Shown in pieces: positions 57,042-64,000 of a stretch of 64,000 bases of DNA. Below the pieces are notes generated by a model, which saw only the letters and a program-made list of their open reading frames with translations, had not been told where the DNA came from and searched no databases. The DNA lies in assembly GCF_030546755.1 (NCBI RefSeq), contig NZ_JAUOPE010000003.1, positions 248,001-312,000 on the forward strand, in the 5' to 3' direction. How positions within the stretch are numbered: position 1 is the stretch's first letter; each line of letters opens with the position of its first letter. A program made the translations under genes and the position numbers. This DNA is from Colwellia sp. 1_MG-2023 (GTDB lineage: Bacteria; Pseudomonadota; Gammaproteobacteria; Enterobacterales; Alteromonadaceae).

Positions 57042-57191
57042 ATGATGCATAGTGGAGAAACTAAGATGCCAGAAGTCATTGAAGAAAATAAAACTGAAGA
57101 GTCGTCAATAGAGCAGCAGTTACTTGCCGCACAGAAAGAAATAGATGATCTAAAAATTCAACTTATGTGGTTAGAACGTCCTTACGAGTAA
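57042..57191 (+). CDS. Small acidic coiled-coil-like protein, 49 residues
   Basis: The frame reads MMHSGETKMPEVIEENKTEE and then about 30 residues of helical, heptad-like sequence (QQLLAAQKEIDDLKIQLMWL) ending ERPYE. Two starts have SD support: ATG 57042 (GGGAG five bases before) and ATG 57066 (GGAGA). A strong terminator 19 bases after the stop supports a real short transcript. It is reminiscent of SlyX-like small coiled coils but I cannot assign a family. Confidence 0.6.
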   Translation: MMHSGETKMPEVIEENKTEESSIEQQLLAAQKEIDDLKIQLMWLERPYE

Positions 57192-57210
57192 GTTCTAAAC
57201 TCAAAATACG

Positions 57211-57240
57211 AAAACCGAAAGTTTAATCGCTTTCGGTTTT
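57211..57240 (+). terminator. Terminator of the 57.0-kb small gene
   Basis: A perfect 11-bp stem AAAACCGAAAG/CTTTCGGTTTT with an 8-base loop and a T-run. Confidence 0.9.
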
Positions 57241-57389
57241 TTTATGCGTGCGTTATTTTGAATGTACGAAAAAGCAGGGTATTATTTTTTATAAATTCAC
57301 CTACTAAAAAATATTTACATCTATTTAAACCCTAAACCTGCATACTGCATCTAAGTTAATAGTTATCAATATTTTTGAGAAATCATTGT

Positions 57390-57965
57390 TTGGATAAGTC
57401 TAAAGTCATCGATGCCAAAGAGTTGTTCGTTGCTGATCATGAGAATGAAATAATCACTCGTGCTCAACAAGGTGATCAGCAAGCTTTTCATCAATTATAT
57501 GAAATTTATCACCGTCGCATATTTGCGTTGTGTTGGCGTATGCTCGCTGATAAAGATAGTGCTGAAGATGTTTGCCAAGAAGTATTTGTACAACTTTGGC
57601 AAAAAATAAGTCATTTTCGTGGTGAGAGCAAATTTGCGACATGGCTACATAGTGTTGCTACAAATATTGTTTTAGGGCACTTACGGAAACAAAAAAATTG
57701 GTTACAACGTATTTTTAGCATTGAAGAGCAAACGGTAGTAGAAGCCAGCGTTGAGTTAATTGACGATACCATTTCCTCAGCGTTGGATGTAAAGATTCAA
57801 CAATTGCCTGAACGAGCGCGATTAGTTTTTGTGTTATTTGCTGTTGAAGGATATCGACATGAAGAAATTGCCAAAATGCTAAATATGGCAGTGGGCTCTA
57901 GTAAGTCACAATATCATCGAGCAAGAAATTTATTAAGAGAATCATTAAGTGAGTCATTAGTATGA
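57390..57965 (+). CDS. ECF-type RNA polymerase sigma factor
   Basis: A 191-residue sigma-70 family ECF factor. Region 2 spans FHQLYEIYHRRIFALCWRML..SAEDVCQEVFVQLW and region 4 spans QLPERARLVFVLFAVEGYRHEEIAKML followed by SSKSQYHRARNLLRESL. The start is uncertain because no ATG precedes region 2: TTG 57390 (MDKSKVID) is preferred over TTG 57375. It overlaps the next gene by four bases (ATGA), which encodes a single-helix protein likely to be its anti-sigma factor, with a DUF4097 protein third in the operon. Confidence 0.9.
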   Translation: MDKSKVIDAKELFVADHENEIITRAQQGDQQAFHQLYEIYHRRIFALCWRMLADKDSAEDVCQEVFVQLWQKISHFRGESKFATWLHSVATNIVLGHLRKQKNWLQRIFSIEEQTVVEASVELIDDTISSALDVKIQQLPERARLVFVLFAVEGYRHEEIAKMLNMAVGSSKSQYHRARNLLRESLSESLV

Positions 57966-58471
57966 GAAAGAATATTTCAGATGCAACACTTGACGAACAA
58001 GTGGAACAATTACCTAAAGAAATGTCGCCCAAGCGTGATCTTTGGCTTGGTATTGAAAAAGCGATAGCTGTTTCACCTCAACTATCGAATGATACATACC
58101 CGTCGAAAACTAAAAGTGTTCACTTAGCTTGGGCTGCTTCAGTAGTAGCTGCTGTGTTATTGACCTGGTTTTCTTTTGCTCCTCAAATGGAACCATCGCT
58201 AAGTAATATTAATGTAGCGAGTGTGATGAAGAAAAATTTTGAACAACAAAAAAAATTAATGCTGACGAGTTTTGGTCAACCGGAATTAACAAAATTGTCT
58301 CCAGAAATGCAACTGCAACTTGAAGAGCTTTCAGCTGCCAGAGGAGCAATTGATAAAGCATTAGAAAATGATCCTAACAATAGTGAGTTATTAAACTTAT
58401 TACGTTGGACACAAAAACAAGAGTTAGAGCTGATCAAACAGCTATATAGCCCCCAATGGCAAACTATCTAG
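57962..58471 (+). CDS. Probable anti-sigma factor, single membrane helix
   Basis: A 169-residue protein. The first 50 residues are cytoplasmic and polar (DEQVEQLPKEMSPKRDLWLGIEKAI), then comes one helix near residues 55-72 (AWAASVVAAVLLTWFSF), and then a helical exported part with ELSAARGAIDKALENDPNNSELL. That layout and the four-base overlap with the ECF sigma gene point to a membrane anti-sigma factor. It has no zinc-binding HxxxCxxC motif, so it is not of the ZAS type. Confidence 0.75.
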   Translation: MRKNISDATLDEQVEQLPKEMSPKRDLWLGIEKAIAVSPQLSNDTYPSKTKSVHLAWAASVVAAVLLTWFSFAPQMEPSLSNINVASVMKKNFEQQKKLMLTSFGQPELTKLSPEMQLQLEELSAARGAIDKALENDPNNSELLNLLRWTQKQELELIKQLYSPQWQTI

Positions 58472-58486
58472 TAGTAGGAAAAAATT

Positions 58487-59434
58487 ATGCGAAATATTAT
58501 AAACATGTGTGCTATCGCGTTAACCGCCTTTTCGTTACAAACTATCGCAGGGGAACAAGTCGATAAAAGCCTTGCTGTGGACGGTGCAACAAATATTAGT
58601 GTTGAAAACCTAAGAGGAAAAGTAAAAATTGTCGGTTGGAATAAAGATGAAGTTGCTGTTGTGGGTGAAATAGACGACAAAGCAGAACGCTTTATTTTTG
58701 AAAAAGATGGTGCCTTTATTAAAGTCAAAGTGGTGATGCCGCATCATATGAAAAGTAGTTGGCATGAAAAAGGCTCTAACTTAGTGATTAATGTTCCAAC
58801 AAAACTACGTTTAGACTTTCAGGGAGTTTCAACGGATGTCATTGTTGAAGGATTGGCTAAAAGTACTGAAGTAAAAACGGTTAGTGGGAATATCGAATTA
58901 GACGCTTTGTCAGAGTTGATTGAAGTTTCTTCAGTAAGCGGCGATATCACAAGTAAACATTTATCAGGAAAAATAAACCTTTCATCAGTTAGTGGCGATA
59001 TTGATGATGAAAAGTCGGCGGGTCGAATCTCCTTAAAAGCGGTAAGCGGTCATTTAAAAACAAGTACTCAAGCGACTGAAGTTTTTGTAAATACAGTGTC
59101 TGGAGATATAGACATGAACTTGGATAAAGTTGATGAATTGCTTATTTCAACCGTTAGCGGTGATGTTGAAGGCGAATTATCATTAAATGACAATGGATTG
59201 ATTAAAATGTCGAGTGTTAGTGGCGATATCAGTTTAGGTTTTACTAATGACGTACAGGCCAGTTTTAGAATGAAATCGAATGCAGGTGGTGATTTAGTGA
59301 ATAAAATTACCAATGATAAAGCCAAACACGCTAAGTATGGCCCTAGTTCGAAGCTGTATTTTTCAACAGGAAATGGCAAAGCGTCAGTAAAAGCAAGCAC
59401 CGTAAGCGGCCGCCTTAAAGTCTTTAAAAAATAG
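58487..59434 (+). CDS. DUF4097-family exported beta-repeat protein
   Basis: A 315-residue protein with a signal peptide (MRNIINMCAIALTAFSLQTIAG). The mature part is a right-handed beta-helix-like fold of DUF4097/DUF4098 repeats: the tag VSGxI/L recurs eight times from about residue 133 (VSGNIEL, VSGDITS, VSGDIDD, VSGHLKT, VSGDIDM, VSGDVEG, VSGDISL, VSGRLKV), about 20-25 residues apart. The function is unknown; it is probably an envelope protein controlled by the upstream ECF sigma/anti-sigma pair, with which it is co-transcribed. Confidence 0.87.
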   Translation: MRNIINMCAIALTAFSLQTIAGEQVDKSLAVDGATNISVENLRGKVKIVGWNKDEVAVVGEIDDKAERFIFEKDGAFIKVKVVMPHHMKSSWHEKGSNLVINVPTKLRLDFQGVSTDVIVEGLAKSTEVKTVSGNIELDALSELIEVSSVSGDITSKHLSGKINLSSVSGDIDDEKSAGRISLKAVSGHLKTSTQATEVFVNTVSGDIDMNLDKVDELLISTVSGDVEGELSLNDNGLIKMSSVSGDISLGFTNDVQASFRMKSNAGGDLVNKITNDKAKHAKYGPSSKLYFSTGNGKASVKASTVSGRLKVFKK

Positions 59435-59455
59435 TCTTATAACTTAATTTATTTT

Positions 59456-59493
59456 AACATTCAGACTAGCAAACAATGGCTAGCCTGAATGTT
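59456..59493 (+). terminator. Hairpin after the sigma/DUF4097 operon
   Basis: A 15-bp stem with one A-C mismatch (59456-59470 with 59479-59493) and an 8-base loop, 22 bases after the stop. The U-tract is short (TTT), so it is a probable but not textbook terminator. Confidence 0.65.
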
Positions 59494-59621
59494 TAACCAT
59501 TTAGCAATATTCACCAAACCAGCTTTACTTAACCTTCATTACTAATACATAATAAGCACTTTCATAATCCTTAGAATATTGCGGTGTATCCGTTAGTTTG
59601 ATTTGGTAAACAGGTATTAAA

Positions 59622-61043
59622 ATGGCCGACCGTAAGCCCTTCAATTTTTCAAAAGATAAAAAAAGCTTTACTCATGATGCGCAAGTTGAAGAGTTAAAAG
59701 TTCCGCCTCATTCTCTTGAAGCAGAACAATCTGTTTTAGGAGGGTTGCTCCTTGATAATGAAGCCTGGGATCGTGTTGGCGAAAAAGTTGTCGCGCAAGA
59801 TTTTTATAGTCGTTCACATCGTATTGTTTACGAGACGATTGGAGCATTAATCGAACTAGGTGAACCTGTTGATTTAATTACTTTGTCGGAAGCGTTAGAA
59901 AACGACCAAAAATTAGAAGATGCCGGTGGTTTTGTTTATTTAGCTGAAATGATGAAAAACACGCCAAGTGCTGCCAATATCACTGCCTACGCTGATATTG
60001 TTCGAGAGCGTGCGGTAACGCGTGAAATGATCAGTGTCGCGAATGAAATTGCTGAAGCGGGCTTTGATACACAAGGACGAAGTAGTGCTGAATTACTTGA
60101 TTTAGCAGAAACCAAAGTGTTTGCCATTGCCGAGCAAAGAGCCAATAAATCAGAAGGTCCTGAAAACCTTAATTCTGTTCTCGAAAAAACGGTAGATCGC
60201 ATTGAAAAGCTCTGTGCGACACCTTCAAGCGGTGTTACTGGCGTATCGAGTGGTTTTGCTGATTTAGATAAAATGACGGCAGGATTTCAAAAGTCAGATT
60301 TAATTATTGTCGCCGCTCGTCCTTCAATGGGTAAAACTACCTTTGCAATGAACTTAGCTGAATATGCAGCGATGACCGAAGAGTATCCTGCGGTAATCTT
60401 TAGTTTAGAGATGCCGTCAGAGCAAATTATGATGAGGATGCTAGCGTCATTAGGCCGCATTGATCAAACGAAAATACGTACAGGTCAATTAGGTGATGAA
60501 GATTGGGCAAGGCTTTCATCTACCATGGGACTTTTAATTGATAAAGGCAAAATGTATATCGATGATGCGGCGGGCTTAACACCGACTGAAGTTCGTTCTC
60601 GGTGCCGAAGAATTCACCGTGATCATGGTGGAATTAGTATGATCATGATCGATTATTTGCAATTAATGAGAGCTCCTCAGTTTTCAGACAACCGTACTTT
60701 AGAAATTGCCGAAATTTCGCGTTCATTAAAAGCGCTTGCTAAAGAATTGCAAGTACCCGTTATTGCACTTTCACAGCTAAACCGTGGCCTTGAGCAACGT
60801 TCTGATAAAAGACCCATTAACTCAGATTTACGTGAATCAGGTTCAATAGAGCAAGATGCTGATTTAATTATGTTCATTTATCGTGATGAAGTTTATCACG
60901 ACGACTCTGAGTTTAAAGGTATGGCAGAAATCATCATAGGTAAACAACGTAACGGTCCTATAGGTAGAGTACCTTTGACATTCCAAGGCCAATTTTCTCG
61001 TTTTGACAATTATGCTGGGTCTCACGTATTAGACGAAGATTAA
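59622..61043 (+). CDS. dnaB: Replicative DNA helicase DnaB
   Basis: A 473-residue hexameric helicase that unwinds DNA at the replication fork. The N-terminal domain starts at PPHSLEAEQSVLGGLLLDNEAWD. The RecA-like C-terminal domain has Walker A ARPSMGKTTFAMNLAEYAA, Walker B MIMIDYLQLMRAP and the arginine-finger region LSQLNRGLEQR with SDLRESGSIEQDADLIMFIYRDEVY. The length agrees with E. coli DnaB (471) and no intein is present. It is followed after six bases by alr, the usual dnaB-alr pair. Confidence 0.98.
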   Translation: MADRKPFNFSKDKKSFTHDAQVEELKVPPHSLEAEQSVLGGLLLDNEAWDRVGEKVVAQDFYSRSHRIVYETIGALIELGEPVDLITLSEALENDQKLEDAGGFVYLAEMMKNTPSAANITAYADIVRERAVTREMISVANEIAEAGFDTQGRSSAELLDLAETKVFAIAEQRANKSEGPENLNSVLEKTVDRIEKLCATPSSGVTGVSSGFADLDKMTAGFQKSDLIIVAARPSMGKTTFAMNLAEYAAMTEEYPAVIFSLEMPSEQIMMRMLASLGRIDQTKIRTGQLGDEDWARLSSTMGLLIDKGKMYIDDAAGLTPTEVRSRCRRIHRDHGGISMIMIDYLQLMRAPQFSDNRTLEIAEISRSLKALAKELQVPVIALSQLNRGLEQRSDKRPINSDLRESGSIEQDADLIMFIYRDEVYHDDSEFKGMAEIIIGKQRNGPIGRVPLTFQGQFSRFDNYAGSHVLDED

Positions 61044-61049
61044 ACGCAA

Positions 61050-62144
61050 ATGACTCTAAGAACGGCAACGGCAGTTATTGATTTACAAGCATTAATCAGT
61101 AATTTTTGTTACATCAAAAAAAAATCACCACAAGGTAAAGTTTTAGCTGTGTTAAAGGCAAATGCCTATGGTCATGGCTTGGCTCGTATTGCCAGCGCAT
61201 TGTCAGCGTCAACATATCAAGCAGATGCTTTTGGCGTTGCACGTCTTGATGAAGCGTTAGCATTAAGAAATGCTGGTATCACAAAGCCGATTGTTTTACT
61301 CGAAGGCTTTTTTGAGCATACCGACCTTGATGTTATTGCTGAATATGATCTGCAAACGATTATTCATAACCAAGAACAACTCTCAATATTATGCTCGGCA
61401 AATGTAGCGAAACCCATCCAAGTTTGGTTGAAAATCGATACGGGGATGCATCGTTTAGGGATAGCGCCTGAGGATTTAAACACTTTTTATACTCAGTTAA
61501 ATCAAAGTAAAAACGTTGACACTGATATTATTTTAATGAGTCATCTTAGTTGTGCGGATAATGCTGAGAGTCAATCAACACCCAATCAAATCGCTTTATT
61601 TAATAAAGTAACAAACGGTTTGTATAATAGTAAAAGTATGGCTAACTCTGCCGGTATTTGTTTATGGCCAGAAAGTCACTTTCAATGGATACGTCCAGGT
61701 TTAATGTTATATGGCGTTTCTCCGATACAAGAACCACGGTTAGCCAATCAGCCTGCACTACAACCTGTGATGACGCTGCAATCAAGTCTTATTTCGATAA
61801 GAAACATTGCTAAAGGAGAGAAGGTTGGTTACGGAGGGGCTTGGCAAGCTACGCATGATACTACTATTGGCGTGATTGCTATTGGCTATGGTGATGGTTA
61901 TCCAAGACATGCGGAAAATGGTACGCCCGTTTTAATAAATGGTCGTATTGTGCCTTTGATTGGCCGAGTATCTATGGACATGATCTCTGTGGATCTAGGG
62001 AAGAATGCTCAAGATAATATTGGTGATATTGCGACATTATGGGGTAAAGGTCTACCGGTAGAAAAAGTTGCACAGTGTGCAACGACAATTCCTTATGAGC
62101 TATTATGTAATATTAGCCGTCGTGTTCAAGTAACGGTAAAATAA
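61050..62144 (+). CDS. alr: Alanine racemase
   Basis: A 364-residue PLP enzyme that makes D-alanine for peptidoglycan. The PLP lysine is K36 in VLKANAYGHG. The second catalytic residue, a tyrosine, is in KVGYGGAWQA. IGRVSMDMISVDLG and PYELLCNISRRV are canonical. The length fits bacterial Alr. It is six bases after dnaB and probably co-transcribed. It is convergent with the YjbQ gene, with no terminator seen in the 8-base gap. Confidence 0.97.
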   Translation: MTLRTATAVIDLQALISNFCYIKKKSPQGKVLAVLKANAYGHGLARIASALSASTYQADAFGVARLDEALALRNAGITKPIVLLEGFFEHTDLDVIAEYDLQTIIHNQEQLSILCSANVAKPIQVWLKIDTGMHRLGIAPEDLNTFYTQLNQSKNVDTDIILMSHLSCADNAESQSTPNQIALFNKVTNGLYNSKSMANSAGICLWPESHFQWIRPGLMLYGVSPIQEPRLANQPALQPVMTLQSSLISIRNIAKGEKVGYGGAWQATHDTTIGVIAIGYGDGYPRHAENGTPVLINGRIVPLIGRVSMDMISVDLGKNAQDNIGDIATLWGKGLPVEKVAQCATTIPYELLCNISRRVQVTVK

Positions 62145-62152
62145 CGTCCCCA

Positions 62153-62572
62153 TTACTCACCATTAATGGTGGCGACTATGGTTCTTTTGCTTGGATGATT
62201 TCTATGTTCTCCTAAGTAAATGCCTTGCCAGATCCCTAAATTTAATTTGCCTTGGCTGATAGGCATTGATAAATGGCTTCCTAAAATACTTGATTTGATA
62301 TGGGCAGGCATATCGTCAGGCCCTTCATAGGTATGCTGATAATATGGTGCGTTTTCAGGAACATAATGATTAAAATGAGATTCCATATCACTGCGTACAG
62401 TTGGATCGGCATTTTCGTTTATGGTCAGTGAAGCAGATGAATGCTTAATAAATAAGTGTAATATGCCAATATTTAAGGCTTTTATCTCGGGTAAGTTAGC
62501 TAATATTTTATCTGTAACTAAATGAAATCCCCGACTTGGAGCTGTTAAGCTCAATTCTTTTTGTAACCACAT
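62153..62572 (-). CDS. YjbQ/UPF0047 family protein
   Basis: A 139-residue protein of the YjbQ (UPF0047) family: SRGFHLVTDKI at the start, GILHLFIKHSSASLTINENADPTVRSDMESHFNHYVP with conserved histidines, and GIYLGEHRNHPSKRTIVATINGE at the end. Members have weak thiamine-phosphate synthase activity in vitro, but their physiological role is unproven. It is a single gene, convergent with alr. Confidence 0.9.
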   Translation of the reverse strand: MWLQKELSLTAPSRGFHLVTDKILANLPEIKALNIGILHLFIKHSSASLTINENADPTVRSDMESHFNHYVPENAPYYQHTYEGPDDMPAHIKSSILGSHLSMPISQGKLNLGIWQGIYLGEHRNHPSKRTIVATINGE

Positions 62573-62617
62573 ATAAAATTTTCTCTTTTTTATTAGGGCA
62601 AAAATCCAGACAATAAA

Positions 62618-62638
62618 AAAGCCTCATAAAGAGGCTTT
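62618..62638 (-). terminator. Terminator of cheX
   Basis: A perfect 8-bp stem AAAGCCTC/GAGGCTTT with an ATAAA loop, 20 bases after the cheX stop. The minus strand continues into TTT. Confidence 0.8.
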
Positions 62639-62657
62639 GTGTGTATATCAGAAACCG

Positions 62658-63122
62658 TTATTTATCGAAACTAAATTCAATATAGGCTTTACCATGAGGA
62701 GAATTCAGCGGAATAATAACAATAGGTCCATCGGCTTTATGCTTAATCGTATGGTTTGAGCCTGACACTACCATAGGAGTAGCCATATCAAATTCAATGC
62801 CTTTTTCACTAAGCATTCGTTTAGCACCACCGGTTACCATATTAGTTATTTCACCAACCAAGTCGGTAATTTCCTCGTTTACTTCATCAGGACCTTCGCC
62901 GACCATTCCTTTCATGGTTGCTATTGCTAGAGGGGCATCAAAAGTAATGGATAATGAGCCTTTGGTTTGTTCGCTAACCATGCCTATGAGGCCAGAAACA
63001 TCACCCATAGCCACTTCATCTTTCTTCAATTTTGGCTTTTCTGGTGTTAATTCCATTTGTGCCATGGTTGACATGACATTCAGCATTGAAGATAAAAACG
63101 GGTTAATAAACTCTACATTCAT
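62658..63122 (-). CDS. CheX-like chemotaxis phosphatase
   Basis: A 154-residue protein of the CheC/CheX family. The catalytic ExxN motif is in LVGEITNMVTGGAKRML, with the family glycines. CheX dephosphorylates CheY-P, resetting the chemotaxis signal. I chose the ATG at 63122 (MNVEFINPFL) with GAGA upstream over a TTG at 63134. No other chemotaxis gene is in the window, so its partner CheY lies elsewhere. Confidence 0.85.
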   Translation of the reverse strand: MNVEFINPFLSSMLNVMSTMAQMELTPEKPKLKKDEVAMGDVSGLIGMVSEQTKGSLSITFDAPLAIATMKGMVGEGPDEVNEEITDLVGEITNMVTGGAKRMLSEKGIEFDMATPMVVSGSNHTIKHKADGPIVIIPLNSPHGKAYIEFSFDK

Positions 63123-63202
63123 GAAGATTCTCAAAGCCTTTTTTTATACTAGTATCCTGATTTTGCACGCTAAATAGCAAAATGTAAATCAATGAATACT
63201 AA

Positions 63203-63700
63203 TTATTGTTTTTCGATAATAGCAACGTTGTTTGATTCTGTAAAAGTTAAACTACCTTTTAATACAGAGTCTTGATAATTCACAGTATTTACTTGTTTGA
63301 TGTAAGTATCGACGAGTAAATCATTTTTTACCACTATTCCGGCTAATTTATTTTTAAATGGCGCCTCTTGGTAGATAATAACCTTGCCTTTAATTAGCTC
63401 TAATCCTAACCAAGTTAATTCAATTTTCTTTTGATTAACATTGAGTTGGAAGTGATTATCGAAGTAGTTTTTTATATATAAGTCGTACTTTGGGTGCTCA
63501 GGAGAAAAATGTTCTTGCTTTTGTTCCGCAATGGCATTTTCTAGATCATGAGCTGTAAATTGGTGAATAATTTCTATTGTTTGATTTTTTGAGTTAACAG
63601 AAAGCTCTGTTAACCCAAAAAAGTATTTATGGGCAAAGGAGAATGTCCCATACCCAATTAACATCAAAACCAAGAAAGTTTGATATGTTGTTTTAAACAT
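63203..63700 (-). CDS. DUF6702 family exported protein
   Basis: A 165-residue protein with a signal peptide (MFKTTYQTFLVLMLIGYGTFSFA, cleavage before HKYFFG). The mature part fits DUF6702: HKYFFGLTELSVNSKNQTIEIIHQFTAHDLENAI, and KKIELTWLGLELIKGKVIIYQEA. The function is unknown. It starts two bases after the M1 aminopeptidase stop, so the two are in one operon. Confidence 0.8.
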   Translation of the reverse strand: MFKTTYQTFLVLMLIGYGTFSFAHKYFFGLTELSVNSKNQTIEIIHQFTAHDLENAIAEQKQEHFSPEHPKYDLYIKNYFDNHFQLNVNQKKIELTWLGLELIKGKVIIYQEAPFKNKLAGIVVKNDLLVDTYIKQVNTVNYQDSVLKGSLTFTESNNVAIIEKQ

Positions 63701-63702
63701 TT

Positions 63703-64000
63703 TTACTTATCTTCTTTTTTAGCATTTTTTTCTGTTTTTAGTTCAACATTATAATCGCGCATCATATCTTGTTGCTTGCGTTTGTATAATTCGAATCGAG
63801 ATTTTATTGGACGAGCTGGCCAATAATTATTGTTTACGTTTACATCAGCTGTTTCCCAATTTGGATCTAAAGCGATTGCCGTAATTTCTTTATCACGAAT
63901 AAATAGTTTAGATACCTTTTCTGAATTCTTGCGCCATATTTCGGCAGGAATGCGGACATGTTCTATTTCACCGTCTGCATAAGTGATATCTAATAAAATA
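63703..64000 (-). CDS. M1-family aminopeptidase, 3' end only
   Basis: The frame is open to the window edge, so only about the last 98 residues are present. They read ITYADGEIEHVRIPAEIWRK..VSKLFIRDKEITAIALDPNWETADVNVNNNYWPARPIKSRFELYK, the C-terminal region of large M1 metallopeptidases of marine bacteria, ending in a lysine-rich tail. The zinc site lies outside the window. It precedes the DUF6702 gene by two bases, a common pairing. Confidence 0.8.
   Translation of the reverse strand, partial: ILLDITYADGEIEHVRIPAEIWRKNSEKVSKLFIRDKEITAIALDPNWETADVNVNNNYWPARPIKSRFELYKRKQQDMMRDYNVELKTEKNAKKEDK

Overview
The window is AT-rich gammaproteobacterial chromosome with tightly packed genes and many clean stem-loop terminators. 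I infer a marine Alteromonadales organism close to Colwellia or Thalassotalea. The grounds are the gene content (PanP aspartate decarboxylase, DUF3016, DUF4389 and DUF3369-linked c-di-GMP proteins, the MesD/MesX methionine synthase pair, GbsR next to a CioAB-type oxidase, several large exported metallopeptidases) and the local gene orders epmB/efp, aroQ-accB-accC and groS-groL. I see no rRNA, tRNA, CRISPR array, prophage or intact insertion sequence.

Layout. 1-2.6 kb: the end of a c-di-GMP phosphodiesterase and a convergent MFS transporter. 2.9-6.3 kb: the fadBA beta-oxidation operon. 6.4-13.3 kb: an AraC-type regulator, two GNAT acetyltransferases, topoisomerase III and an exported M14 peptidase. 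13.4-18.9 kb: an odd hairpin-rich intergenic element, Mn-dependent pyrophosphatase, the gbsR-cydA-cydB terminal oxidase operon with an FNR-like site, and fructose-1,6-bisphosphatase. 19.1-25.8 kb: a large exported zinc metalloprotease, a 53-residue small protein, a MocR regulator with a Bcr/CflA exporter, and two tandem tiny Cys-rich oxidoreductase-like proteins. 25.8-28.2 kb: aroQ-accB-accC. 28.5-32.6 kb: a three-gene unit of binding protein, outer-membrane barrel and GGDEF-EAL sensor. 32.6-37.8 kb: dsbD-cutA, fxsA, and groS-groL behind a clear sigma-32 promoter.

38-46 kb is the more accessory part: a LysR regulator divergent from a pirin/hydrolase/small membrane protein unit, a 192-bp tandem intergenic repeat, and a methionine island (MetR-like regulator, TauE/SafE permease, MesD, MesX) with MetR-type operators. 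46.4-64 kb is mostly housekeeping: DUF3016 protein, epmB/efp, DUF4389 protein, a dipeptidyl peptidase IV lipoprotein, yadG-yadH plus a TrmB-like methyltransferase, panP, an ECF sigma/anti-sigma/DUF4097 operon, dnaB-alr, YjbQ, CheX, a DUF6702 protein and the C-terminal end of an M1 aminopeptidase that runs off the window.

The most unusual signal is an intergenic repeat family at 41.09-41.53 kb (two full units and one partial, 192-bp period), with a diverged relative in the 3' region of efp at 49.05 kb. All full copies share a hairpin with a fixed 10-base loop, compensatory changes in the stem, a conserved GCCTTGTTCT block and a closing terminator hairpin. It looks like an undescribed structured RNA or DNA element. 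Other points of interest are the MesD/MesX island, the binding protein-barrel-c-di-GMP operon, the small genes at 21.8, 25.0 and 55.0 kb, and a possible ATC or ATT start codon near 28.53 kb.
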